Shown here piece after piece: positions 37,920 through 48,710 of a stretch of 64,000 bases of DNA (position 1 is the stretch's first letter; each line of letters opens with the position of its first letter). The position numbers and the translations under genes are program-made. The stretch is from NCBI RefSeq assembly GCF_021018805.1, contig NC_086251.1:42850767-42914766 (forward strand). Direction: 5' to 3'. Below the pieces are notes generated by a model. That model worked only from the letters and a program-made list of their open reading frames with translations, searched no databases and was not told the origin of the DNA. The stretch is from Prinia subflava. Taxonomy: Eukaryota > Chordata > Aves > Passeriformes > Cisticolidae.

Positions 37920-40665
37920 CTGGAAGAGAGGGATTGCCTTAACTGAGCAGTAAAGGTGATTTTAATAGCAGTCCATAGGGAAGCTGGGGGAGTATTTCCA
38001 AAGGAGGTATAGAAAGGAAGCAGCCCAACTTAGGCACGGCCAGCAAGAATAGAAGCAATGCTTTCTTCTGATTGTTACAATCCTGTAAGTGATAGGAAAT
38101 AATGTAGGAGGAAGTGTTCAGTGATAGTAAAAGGAAAGATTTGGAGAGGGGAGTTGAGGAGCTCCATTTCAGCCATACTAACATTTAATTAGAGAGTCTA
38201 GAAACCTCTTGCCCAGAGTTCTGCAAGAAGGCAAAATGTGTCCAAGCTGGCTGGAAGGCTAGATGGAGGTTGAGTTGAAATGTAAGCTGGCAAGAACAAG
38301 TAGAAACATAGGTTTGAATCAGTATAAATAATGTAAAAACTGAGGCAGAATCTGATATAAGACTGAAGATATTACATTTCCACCAATACACCGTTCTTCT
38401 CTCTTCTTTAATATTCCAGCCAACAGCACTGTTGATGCCTTAATGGAATGCCCTTTTCATACAGCATACACAACAATTGATCTTTCTGCTCTGTAATTTA
38501 TTAATTATAAATATTTATGAATTATTTATTATTTAGTTTTAAAAAATGCTTGTTTAGAGCAGCTGATGAGGTGCTGAGTTATTATAGTGCCATTAATGAA
38601 CAAATCATGAAACAGAAATTTTAATGTGCTGAATACTGAAAAAGGAAATTCAACTATTAGAGTCACTTCAAATAACTGTTAGGTATTTACAAAAAAAGAA
38701 TTTACATAATTCAGCTGATAAGCTTTTGTGGTGTTCACTAAAGTGTATGATTAAAAAAAAAAGTTAGGGGAGTTTAGTGGTGAGATAATCATGTGTCCAG
38801 TAGATGCTGGTCAATCTCATGCCAGTGTAATACCTACAACTGTCATGGTATTTGAGATGTGTTGTTTCCTGTTCCAAGAGTGAGAGTGTCATCTCTCAGA
38901 AAGCTCTGTCTGCTTAAAAACCTGAAAATACTTTTGATTTGCACTTGGCTTCTCTGAAGAATGCAAAGACTGAAAGAAAATTGCTTGGAATAGGTGTAGT
39001 AGATTTAACCATGAGGAATGAATCAAGGGTGCAAGCACAGTATCATGATTTAATTTTCAATTAATTTCATCAGCTGATGGATCTCTTAAAAGGTGCAATA
39101 GAGCTGAAAGGTGAAACTGAGCAGGCTAATATTGTTTTGGGGTTTGAATACCCCATACCTGACAATATCAAAGGGAGGACAGTTGCAAAAGGGAGAAAAT
39201 CAGACCATGTGTAACATGTGTCCTTTTTGCATCTAGAACCATATATTGCTGTTAATAGAACCATGCTTTGAGAAATAAGAAACAAACTAGAGGTGTGTCA
39301 CAGGACTGGCTCAGCACTGCATCTCTAGAAGGGAATGATGATACTTTAGTGAGTCACAAGCCATTTACTGCCGATGGAAGTGATCTTTTCAGTGGGAAGG
39401 GAGAGGCCGTCCATTCACTTCCTGTGTTTGGCTATTATTTTCAATTTACATTACCATGAATACAATAGTTTTTAGAGTCTCTCTTTGTTGCTCTTAGCAA
39501 CCTCAAACAGAACAATACTAAGGTAGATTCCCAGTATTTCCTCAGAATCTGCTGTATTTCTACTTCATGTGTGCTTTGGGTTTAATCAACTTTTTGCCAC
39601 ACAGAAAAGTTTAACTTAAAAATATGGCCTGCTTTGGATCTTGTTTCATACCCCCTGCTATATGAAGTATGTGCTGCATGCAGAATTTGCATTGGTTTAA
39701 CTGAGATTCGTGTCTAGGAGTATTTAAAGAATAATCAAAATGGGGGAAAAACCCCCACTCATCTTCCCTATATTGATAGTGAAGCATTCAGCTAAAACTT
39801 GTGAAAATCATTCCTGCAAACAATCCTTAACAGTACTACCTTCCATTCCCTTAGCATACTCAGTCCTTCATCTCTTTTAATCCTTTTAGTCAAATAAGAT
39901 GAGGGTCTTTGAGGGCATGGTGAATAAGGTGCATTTCTTGTGGTAAGGGGATCGGTTGTGTGTAAATAGCTGTTGTTCTTCACAACAAGGATTAACCGTG
40001 AGGTAGGAGTGTGGCAGCTTCCCACCTCTGGTAATAAGTGTTACTACATGTGTAGGATGGGTGACAAATGGAACTTTGATTGATAGGCTTAGTGATGAAA
40101 TTCTGCAGTTTACAAGGAAGTATTTTCAGCTCTGTCATCATTTCTCAGCTGTCTCACAAGGACCTATCAAAGAGGCATCAGTACACTTTAAAAGTATGAT
40201 TCCAGCTGCTCAGAAAGAAGCTTCTTTTATTTCCCCTTCAGCAGCTGCAATGTTTATATGCAGAGAAAAAGCCATTGTGTCCTATAAGCATAGGACACTC
40301 ATAGAAATGCACTTCAGCAGCATCTCCTCACAAGCAGCACAGCTTTAGCTGCATTTCACAGCTGATGTATGAATGTGTGATTCTAAGTGCATAAAGCACC
40401 TGGGATAGGCTATTTCCTCTGCTCTGCTAGTCTGCACTGTCTTTTAAACCTGTTTCCTCCTCAGCTCTATTACAGGTTGATCTTTGCCAGCTGCTTTACC
40501 AGCTCAATCAACCATTTTTTGCAGGCTGTCTGCAAAGTACTAATCCCCAGTTCTTCTGGGTTTTGGTATTCTTATATGCAATTTCCATTTACTCTGTGAA
40601 CCACTCCTTATCCCACAGCATGCTATGGATAATGTGCCACTGTAACTGCTCACTTACCTACACTA
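37920..40665. other. Non-coding stretch, no gene recognised
   Basis: AT-rich unique sequence that includes the AT-rich block described at 38,480-38,760. Short frames at 39,268-39,459 and 40,061-40,348 have no recognised family. It ends at the hAT terminal sequence at 40,666. Confidence 0.5.
38480..38760. promoter_or_regulatory. AT-rich candidate conserved block
   Basis: Very AT-rich, non-repetitive DNA with clustered TTAATTATAAATATTTATGAATTATTT-like words, a CATTAATGAAC word and a TTTTAATGTGC word. All frames are closed. It resembles homeodomain-rich non-coding elements in composition only. A scaffold/matrix-attachment-like AT block is an equally good description. Confidence 0.2.
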
Positions 40666-40700
40666 CAGTAGTGATCTCCAAACTTTTTTGATTTCACATC
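40666..40700. repeat. hAT terminal inverted repeat (3' end)
   Basis: CAGTAGTGATCTCCAAAC followed by six T and GAT, the outer end of the transposon on its 3' side. The eight bases outside it, CTACACTA (40,658-40,665), would be the target duplication, but no second terminal repeat was found beyond 41,540 to confirm this. Confidence 0.65.
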
Positions 40701-41540
40701 CTTATCATGAAAAAGTTTTTGAGCTTGTACCCCCTACATATGTGCATTTATTGAGTCATAACTCTGCTTGTTCTACTACATCTATGTACTATTGTACTAA
40801 TATTTTGTGTGTATTATTAAATGTACACAAAATATACATTAAAAAGGATGAAATTAGGAGGACAAACAATATTTTGAAATAATAATTTTATTTATTCTTA
40901 GAACAGTAAGCCTCTTTGTAGTCATCCTTAAAATGTCAGATTGTGTTTATTTTTTTCAATATATTTGCTAGGTAGTGTACTGTTGACAACCATTTGTCAT
41001 CTCAAAAAAGGTCAGCAAATTTGGAACATTTGTTTTTTTGTTACAGTATGTAACTTATCCTTAAGTTGGATAGCTCAGTGAAAGCACTTTACCACAAGAT
41101 AATCAGACAATTTCTCTGTGGTACAAAAGATTTTCAGTCAATCCCCACCCTATCTCACTACAAAGTTTTGTACAGAATCTGCTGGTTTAAAGTCTTGCAG
41201 ATTGAAGTTTGTTACAATGTTGTTGTCCATGTATTATTCCAGTTGTTTTTACCATGGCAGGAAGAACAAGCATTTCACCTGTGGTACACAGCTCTTTTTC
41301 TTTCACTTTTAAGAAAGCTCTTACTGCTAAACCGTCTCCTGATAATTACAAAAGGTATTTGGCCTGGTTCTTGTCAAATCAGATTGTCACTGTTTTTACC
41401 TCATAAAGTGGCTAAGGAGGAGCTTGAACTAGGAGTAGAAGTAGTGTCAACTCTGCCATTTTTTGTTCACTTGTGCTCGTGTTATCAGTCTTCTCAGGTT
41501 GTGGTTTCTTTGTAGGAATATTTTTAAGACAGTTGTCCAT
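40666..41540 (-). mobile_element. hAT transposon remnant, ZBED5/Zaphod-like
   Basis: Cut-and-paste DNA transposon of the hAT superfamily, internally deleted and dead. The left end on the plus strand, CAGTAGTGATCTCCAAAC at 40,666, matches the hAT terminal repeat form (CAGxGxTCTCCAAAC, followed by TTTTTTGAT). Read on the minus strand, the transposase starts at Met 41,540 (MDNCLKN...). Next come 'TTGEMLVLPAM' near 41,255-41,290 and 'LLYHREIV*LSCGKVL' at 41,083-41,130, matching the family's LLYHTEVRWLSRGKVL. These three share one frame with internal stops. After a frameshift 'KWLSTVHYLANILKKIN' (about 40,945-40,995) matches the family's WLxKLxYLADIFxxLN. About 200 codons between these motifs, including the D-E-S-T-D catalytic region, are missing. 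So are the hAT dimerisation C-terminus and the other terminal repeat. Confidence 0.82.
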
Positions 41541-42637
41541 TTTACAAGATTTAGTTTAGTTAAAACTAGTTAATGTAATCTCTAAATCAACTTAACCATG
41601 TGCCTGTAAACTGCAATATTACAGCATATGCTGATATACAGGTATCACTTTGAACCCTTTGCACCGTGGAGCAGCCACCCTTTCCCCAGGACATCTCAGA
41701 GGCCACATGTGACATGGGACCCTCTGACATGCTGGCAGTCATATTTATATGTGTCCCAAAGGCTGCCTAAGAACTGTTGCCTGAACAACAGATGACAAAT
41801 AACATAACTATGAAATAAATGCCAATTGATGCTGCGAAGCTTTCAACTTACATCTATCATTCCAATGCTTATTGATTAATGGTGTGTTTTCCCAGACCGT
41901 ATTTGTCATGTCAGTTAATGAAGTATTCTCTTAGTATGAGGAACAAATTGATCTTTTAGAGGAGTATTTGCTGTCCTTGTGTGTGAAGGTAAAACTACTA
42001 GTAAATACGTTTATTCCAGCAAGGTTTTGGGCCTCTTGGACCAGGTGGATGTTCTGAAGAAGGGAAGGGAGCATGATATTGGAAAAGCAGGGCTCTTTGT
42101 GGATTCCAATAAAAAGGCCAGGCAACAAATGGCCTTAAAAGATAGCCATTTCAATACGAGAAGGATGTAGATAGTGAGCAATTTTTACACTCTTTCAGAG
42201 TATGGAAACCTTGTTTTTGTGCAGCACTGGGTGCAGCTCAGATGTGTTTTCACACAGCACTTTTCCCAGATCCTGTCTGCAGAGAGTTTCCTGCTTGCCT
42301 CCTGTTCTGAAGCGCTTTTGTTTTGAGTAGCAAACAGAATCCTGTGCCTACTCCTGACAAGTTGTGAGGTTATCTCTGTCACATCCCACCAGTCCTCAGC
42401 ACGGGCTGGCACAGGGCACTCCCACAGGTGCCCATGCAGTGGCTGCTACTGCTCTGCAATGGTTTTACCAAGCCCCAAGTACAAGGTCCCACAGAACTGA
42501 TGGTCTGGTCTCTCAGAGTCCAGGGCATCTCTCTGATCACCCTGGAGGGTCTGGGACCCAAGCAGGAGGTTTGGAACCTGTACAGGGGAGTTGGAAACCT
42601 TGGCACAGAGTCCAGGAGGAATTATAAATCTCAAGAG
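41541..42637. other. Non-coding stretch, partly GC-rich
   Basis: The AT-rich left part holds no recognised element and does not contain the missing hAT end. The part from about 42,370 to 42,637 is GC-richer and open in several frames on both strands, which is a composition effect. It could be retroviral interior or an older part of the neighbouring LTR, but I cannot show it. Confidence 0.45.
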
Positions 42638-42851
42638 TGTAAAATGAGTAGTAGTTAGCTTATCACTGGGGGTGAATGTAGTTTTTGGTGTGTGGGCTTG
42701 AGAAGACAAAATGGAGGATTTGGAGCACTGTCCTCCTGGTTCTTCTTGTCTGACATTTCTGCTGTGAAGGGGGTCAAAGTAGAAATAACCTGTCTAGCAT
42801 AGGTGTTTGGTATTGGTAATTAATTGTAAATAATAGACATGTAATGTACAG

Positions 42852-42857
42852 TATAAG
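42852..42857 (+). promoter_or_regulatory. TATA-like box of candidate LTR
   Basis: TATAAG within the candidate LTR, about 100 bp before its AATAAA. This spacing fits a U3/R promoter, with transcription expected to start near 42,880. Confidence 0.35.
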
Positions 42858-42952
42858 AAGTCAAGATCCTCCCAGGCAGGAGAAGTCTCCATGAGTTCTC
42901 TGCTGCAGCAGGAACCCTGGCAGAGCACAGAAAGAACTGTGAGATAAGAAAG

Positions 42953-42958
42953 AATAAA
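42953..42958 (+). terminator. Poly(A) signal of candidate LTR
   Basis: AATAAA followed 20-60 bases later by a T/C-rich downstream stretch, the arrangement at an LTR R/U5 border. Confidence 0.38.
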
Positions 42959-43055
42959 CAACCTTGGAAAACCTGAGATGGCGACTCCTGACTCTTCTTC
43001 TGCTTCTGGTGCAAGGTGTTTCGGAGTGCAAAGGACACTTTACCACCAAATGTCA

Positions 43056-46000
43056 GGGATAAGAACCCAAGATGGTCAAGATAACCACCTCTTCAAATAC
43101 AACATCTCTGAAGACTCCCAGTACACTAGTAGGAGAAACATATATCTCTTAGCAGAGAACATGTCTCATATCTGAGATGTCAGTATTTCCCCCCAAAGTT
43201 TGACAAAAATGGAAAACGCTATCACAGGTGATGGGAACAGTAACAGGTTTTTCATTGTTCAAGATTAAAAAAAAAAACAAACATGCAGCACTTTAGAGAG
43301 CTGGAAGATCTAGAAGGTGGGCAAACTAACTACAAAATCACGAGGATTTGACATAATCAGAAGTGGTTCCCTGCTACATTCTCAAAGTGACTACTGCATG
43401 ACATTTAAATTTCATCCAGTTAAATAGAACAAAATTTATATGAGGTACTCCTGTGCATGGATCTCCAGGACACTTTGAAAGATAAACTGGCTTTTCAAGA
43501 AATCTCTAAAAAGTTTAGAGACATATTCCATAGTTTCAGGTGATTATATTAAAAAAAATAGAAGAATTGATCATTTTCCAGATGGTGAGAGGCAAAATGT
43601 GACTTTTGTATCCTTTCCAGGTATCACTGGGCAAGAGGTCACTGACTAATTGTCAAAATCAGTGTTACAACACTCTTTCATAGCATAACTCCTTGGACTG
43701 TATTGAAGGAGCTCTGACTAGCTGAGGGGGAAGAAAGTTCAGATTATTTTTCTCAATTTTTTTTCTGTCTTGTGAACAAAGTAGTTTTGTAAAAGATTGT
43801 GTTTTGGTGAAATAATGGTCTTAATTCATTAAGGGTGAGGGGTAGGAGTTTCTAAGATTTTCATAGCTTTCAGTAAAGTAAATCAACGTTAATTTCAGCC
43901 AAAATCTAGTTATTTCTTTGACTAATTTAGTTCTCAGCAAAAACTCTGAAAGGCATTCATTCCTTAATAATCTGTACATACATATTAGGGGCTCATTTAT
44001 CAGCACAATTTGATCTATTTAAAGTTATGGAAACCCAGGAGAAAGATTTGAGATTGGAATGTAAAACCAGTGTTTTTCAGCCTATAGAGGATCATATGCA
44101 TGGTCTGAAGACTGGGGAATGGCACTGTAAATAAAGATACAGATCTGTTATACACCCCCACAGTGTGTGTGTATATATATATCTGTGTGTGTATGTATGT
44201 ACATATTTCTAAATCACTTCTAAGTGAGAAGCAAATTTTTTTGAAAGTTTATGGACCAGAGTTCTAATGAGAAACACAGATAACTTTGGTATTTGCTGCA
44301 TTTGGAACTTGTAGGGGGAAAAGTCATGGTGATCATTATAATCATCAACAGTTACAGAGGATGCATTGCAAAGCTTTGCACAGCCTTACAGCTAAGGCCA
44401 TAAATGGACAATGTTCAGTTCTTAAAGGGTGTTGTAATGAAGATGGTGTGTCCTTGTCTTTATGAAATATTGATTACAGGGTCCAAACTTACTGATAAGT
44501 GAGGTATCATGCTGTTACATTTCTTGTGTGTACATTTTTTGTGTTCTAAAGGTGGCAAATTCATAAAACTACAGATCATTACATTTTAAAATGAAAAAAA
44601 AAATAGGGTGAAGGCATATTTCCACTGAATTTTGCAACATTAAAATGTCATTAAGACTAAAGGTTAGAAGAGCTTACCCTTCTTTTAATGTCTTTGCACA
44701 TGGCAGTATGGCCAGGCTCATTTTGAGATCTGGGAAGAAGGGTTTAATTTATTGAATTTTAATCCCACTTCAGTGTAACGATCTTCTAAGCCTTTTGATC
44801 TCATGTCTGAATAAAGAAGTGTTGTTAGTGATTTGGATTGGGAAGACAACTGTTCTATTCCTTAAATAGTTTTATATTGTTTCTGCAATCCTCTCTCCAA
44901 ATATAAGAATTGGGAGGACAACATTCCAGAAGCAAGCACAAATTCTATCTCTTGGCAGTTTTGTGAGGACATTGAGGTTTCAATTCATTTGTTACACATT
45001 GACTTTGTTCTTTGAGTTTTCAGTCATACATGCATTCTTTTTTATTTTATAGCATTGTGGAGAATATTGAGAGAACAGCAAACATTCTTTTCAGCAGTAG
45101 TCCTCAAACAAGTGTTCAGTCTCTAAGATTTTCTGGAGGTCTCTGCCATTTGATCACATCAGTAGTGAGGAACAGATCCCCAGGAAGGAACAGAGAAGGA
45201 GTCCTGCATCCTGAAAATTTCCTGGACAGATGAAATGTGTCATAGGATGCTGTAACATTTCTTTAAAGGTGGAAATAATTGCATTTTACAGAGAATTGTC
45301 AGTTTTTTGTTCTATTTGTCTTGAGGGATAATAGAGTATTTGCCATGGGAGTTTTCTGTTGAGCAGCTTGATTGCCTTGGAAGCACGACCAGAGTTGGTG
45401 TTACTTTCCCTCCATGTAGACAGAAGTTGTGAGACAGCAAGGGGATGTGGAAGGACAGAGCAAAATTCCCTTGTGTCTTGCTGCTGAGTGCTGTGAACAA
45501 GCACATATAAATGCAATTTTATACTCAGCTCTGTGGGTGCCATGGTTTATTTTAAATGGGCTTTCAATTTATTTGAAATAAATGCTAGCCCTGTGAAATT
45601 GCTATTTTGGTTGCCCTGAAGGATGTGACAAAATAGATACTTAGTAATTTAGGGTAGAGGAACTATCTCTGCTCCTGGCCAAAGATTTTAGTGTTTAATG
45701 ACAGATCTCAAATCTGTTGCAAAATTTTCTGTAGCAAGTAGTGGTAATATTCTGTGTGAGTGCTACCAGAGGTTAGGCTGCTTCCATCATTGTTGTATAT
45801 GTGGTCAGAAATGCTTGTGAGAAAACATCCTCCTATGTGCTGTAAAGGTTAAAAAAGGGTATAGAAAACCAAAACAGACACAGATCATTTTCTTCATTGT
45901 GTTATATGAACTGCCTACACCCAAGAGTATTTTAGAGAATCAGAGGCATAAAGATGAAGCAAAGCCTTCAACTAGTGCAGATTTTTTCATGTGTGTATCT

Positions 46001-48589
46001 TCTTGTAGCTCTGAAATAAATAACTGGGTTAAAAGTTTACCCTTTTGGAAACGAATGAATGCTAGAAAGACAGTGGATCTGTGGTGGAAAAAGACTGGTA
46101 GAAAGAAGCATTCATATTACAATCCAATATGAATAGCAGCTAAGGATTTAGAGAACAATTCTGGAGGACAGCAGCCCCATGAGCCTATAGTCTGGGATAA
46201 ATCAGAACATGATAAAATTTATAACAAATCTAGTAAGTGAGATTATAGAGCTGAATTGGACTGGAGCCCTTCTGGTTTGACTCTACTTCAGGCCTCCTCT
46301 ACTTCAGCTAAAATGGTGTATTTTGCTATAATATTTAGGAATTGCCAATGTAGGGCTGCAATTCCATGCATCACTAGTCTTTATGTGGGTTTTGGATTCT
46401 CCCTTTAGTCTAAATGAAAGCAAAATCCTGCTCTCCTGGGGGGTCACACTGAGGGCACCTTTTTCTAGGTAGTCTGGGGAAAAGAAGTGAAAGCTTTTTC
46501 TCCTGTCTTTTAAGATCTAAGTATCAAAAATTACTTGTATCTTAAGGAAACAAGACTAACCAGTTTATGATTGCTTCTGGGGAAATAGAGGGCTTGCCAA
46601 TGGCAAAATTATCTGAGAAGGAATTGGTGATAACTGTCACCTGTTGGAGAGAGAAATAGGCAGAGAATGTGCTGTTCCTAGACCATGCTGGCTTCAACCT
46701 GTTATCTGAAATAATAAAAAAGGCTCCAGTGGCAGTATAGCTGCAGTTTCGGTATTTCTTAGGCAAGATTCAAGTGTTAAAATCCAGAAGATGTTTACCA
46801 AAGCTTGAAAACCTGCATCCTGAAAGAGTTTCAATTGGTAACCTTTTGTTTGGAGCTGCTAATAGAGCAGCCCCCTCTGCCTGCTGAAAATTTTGGAGAG
46901 CTTTGTCTAAGGCTCCTCCTGAGGTTGACTCAGATCTAGTTCTAGGCAGTGGATAAATTCTGCTTTGACCATGGCAACATGCTGGCTTTGCTTTCAGGCT
47001 TCTTGTGTATATTCTTTAATGTGAGCAGCTGCAGTATTCCTCCTGCAAAAGGAGTACCTAGCTCAGGCTAGCACAGCAGAGTCAGAGCCAGTCCTCAGCT
47101 TGAAAAAGTAGTGATTAAGTTATCAGGTACTTACACACTCATTAAAAACAATAACTGAGTGTCCCTGGGTTAGAGTTTCCAAACCAGCAAGAAACAGTAA
47201 GCACTAGGCTGGGATAGGTATTGGATTAGAGTTTTGTTTCTTGCTGTTACTTTAAAAATCTGGTTATGTTTTTTTTTTTCTGTAATCCTATGCAGAATTT
47301 CTACTAACAGGAAAAAAATAGTGCGTATTGAGAGGCTTTGTGGTTATTGCCTCTCCACAAGTTAGTTAAAGTCCCCAGAGGACCAAACATGAGATTGATT
47401 CTGGGAAGGCTTGCTGATGTCTTTACTGCCAGCTGCCCTCTGAAAGAGAAGGAGGATGTGATTCCCCGCCAGGTACACGCATGGTGCTTATGCCCTGTGG
47501 AATTGGAGTTTTCAGAGCACCTGTAATATCGGTCATTTGGTAAGATGAAGACTGAGGATATGACTATGCAGGACTGTTAAATGTACCAAAGAATATTTTG
47601 TAAGAGGAGGCAGTGTGAAAGCTAAGGCCAAATCCCTCCTCATTAATTTACACTCTGTTTCTCTAAACCCTCTGAGGTTTCATTTAGCTACAGGCTACTT
47701 AATTTCAGATCCTGATACTGGGGTCTTACAATTTCTGTGCTGCATTGCTGAGAGCGGACATAAAGGATGAAGGATGCTTTGGAGAGGAAGGATATTGCAA
47801 TTATGTAAAAAATAAATACTGAAGAAAAAATGTCAAAAAGGTTAAATGCTCATGCTTGTATCCAACCAATTATAGCCTTCTCAGATCAATATTTTGTGCA
47901 ACCTGTGAGATGTAGATGTGTTCTCGACTGGCAGATATTTAGCTGAAGAGAGAATTGTGGAGTCTCAAGCAGCCTGCCCTGTGCATAAGACAAATACAGG
48001 ATAATAACTGTGTTTGTTTATGAACTTGCATGCATGTGAGCCAGACCAACTGCTTTGCTTATTTAGCAAAGCTCGAGAATCTCACCTTGAAATTTCTTAT
48101 GTGTAGAGATGCTGAGCTGTTGGGTGCTTTCATTTGCAGCCTCAAATTACAATCCCAGAAAGGACTGTAGAAATCCACACTCCATGAAATTTATTAATAC
48201 TTCAGATTGTACCTGTCAGAAATTGTCCCTGGATTGCCTAGAGGCCCCTGGGATCTGTTGACTGTGTCCCACTTTGCCTCTAAATTTTTGTAGGAAGAAG
48301 GGAATATTAAACCAATACAGTGCAAAGCAATATTCCGACATGGTTTTTCTGTCTTTCTTTAAATATGTAGATCCCTAATTCATGAGACTGCATAATTATA
48401 TATTTGCTTATGAATAATACACTTTGTGGGTTTCTGTTCCCAGTTCCCCACCTCCTTTTTCATTCTTGTTTGGATGCATACTGTAATTGAGCTGCCTCCC
48501 AGAGGGGCATCACAACACCCTACAACCAACTGTGAGAAATCCTCATGTCTTGCAAACACCCTATTTCTCTCCCACACCCTGGCTCAGAG
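43056..48589. other. Non-coding stretch, no gene recognised
   Basis: AT-rich unique sequence. A good polypyrimidine tract and CAG acceptor at 47,295 followed by a CAG|GTACAC donor at 47,472 outline a 177-bp exon-like segment, but all three frames contain stops. CTCTACTTCAG occurs twice, 15 bp apart, near 46,281-46,306. Frames at 45,012-45,233 and 45,899-46,132 are not recognised. Confidence 0.5.
44162..44206. repeat. (TG)n(TA)n compound microsatellite
   Basis: TG units, then TA units, then TG and GTAT units: a compound, alternating purine-pyrimidine simple repeat, probably variable in length. Confidence 0.9.
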
Positions 48590-48710
48590 AATTTAAAGAG
48601 CCCTCATTAATTAACACTGAACCTTGCAGGGTATGCATGAATCACAGCAGCTGTGGTTAGGGACTGAAATTTAATTAGAAGCACATATTAGGAAGGTGAT
48701 TTTTTGAAGT
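48590..48710. promoter_or_regulatory. Candidate homeodomain-rich non-coding block
   Basis: A short interval with CATTAATTAACAC, GCATGAATCAC, the E-box-like CAGCAGCTGTGG and TTTAATTAG. It is non-repetitive and non-coding. The regulatory role is inferred from motif density only. Confidence 0.18.

Larger units (their letters stand above)
42638..43055 (+). mobile_element. Probable old solo LTR, ERV type
   Basis: The segment has the order of signals expected of a retroviral LTR on the plus strand. It starts TGTAAAATGAG at 42,638. A TATA-like TATAAG follows at 42,852-42,857, and about 100 bp later a poly(A) signal AATAAA at 42,953-42,958. A T/C-rich stretch (GACTCCTGACTCTTCTTCTGC) then follows. 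The U3 part contains AAGACAAAATGG and a purine-rich GTGAAGGGGGTCAAAG. The right edge is uncertain: it may stop at GTGCA (43,030) or near TGTCA (about 43,054). No clear target-site duplication is visible; AAGAG to the left against AAGGA after 43,030 is only a partial match. I see no gag, pol or env remains in the flanks. Confidence 0.42.
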
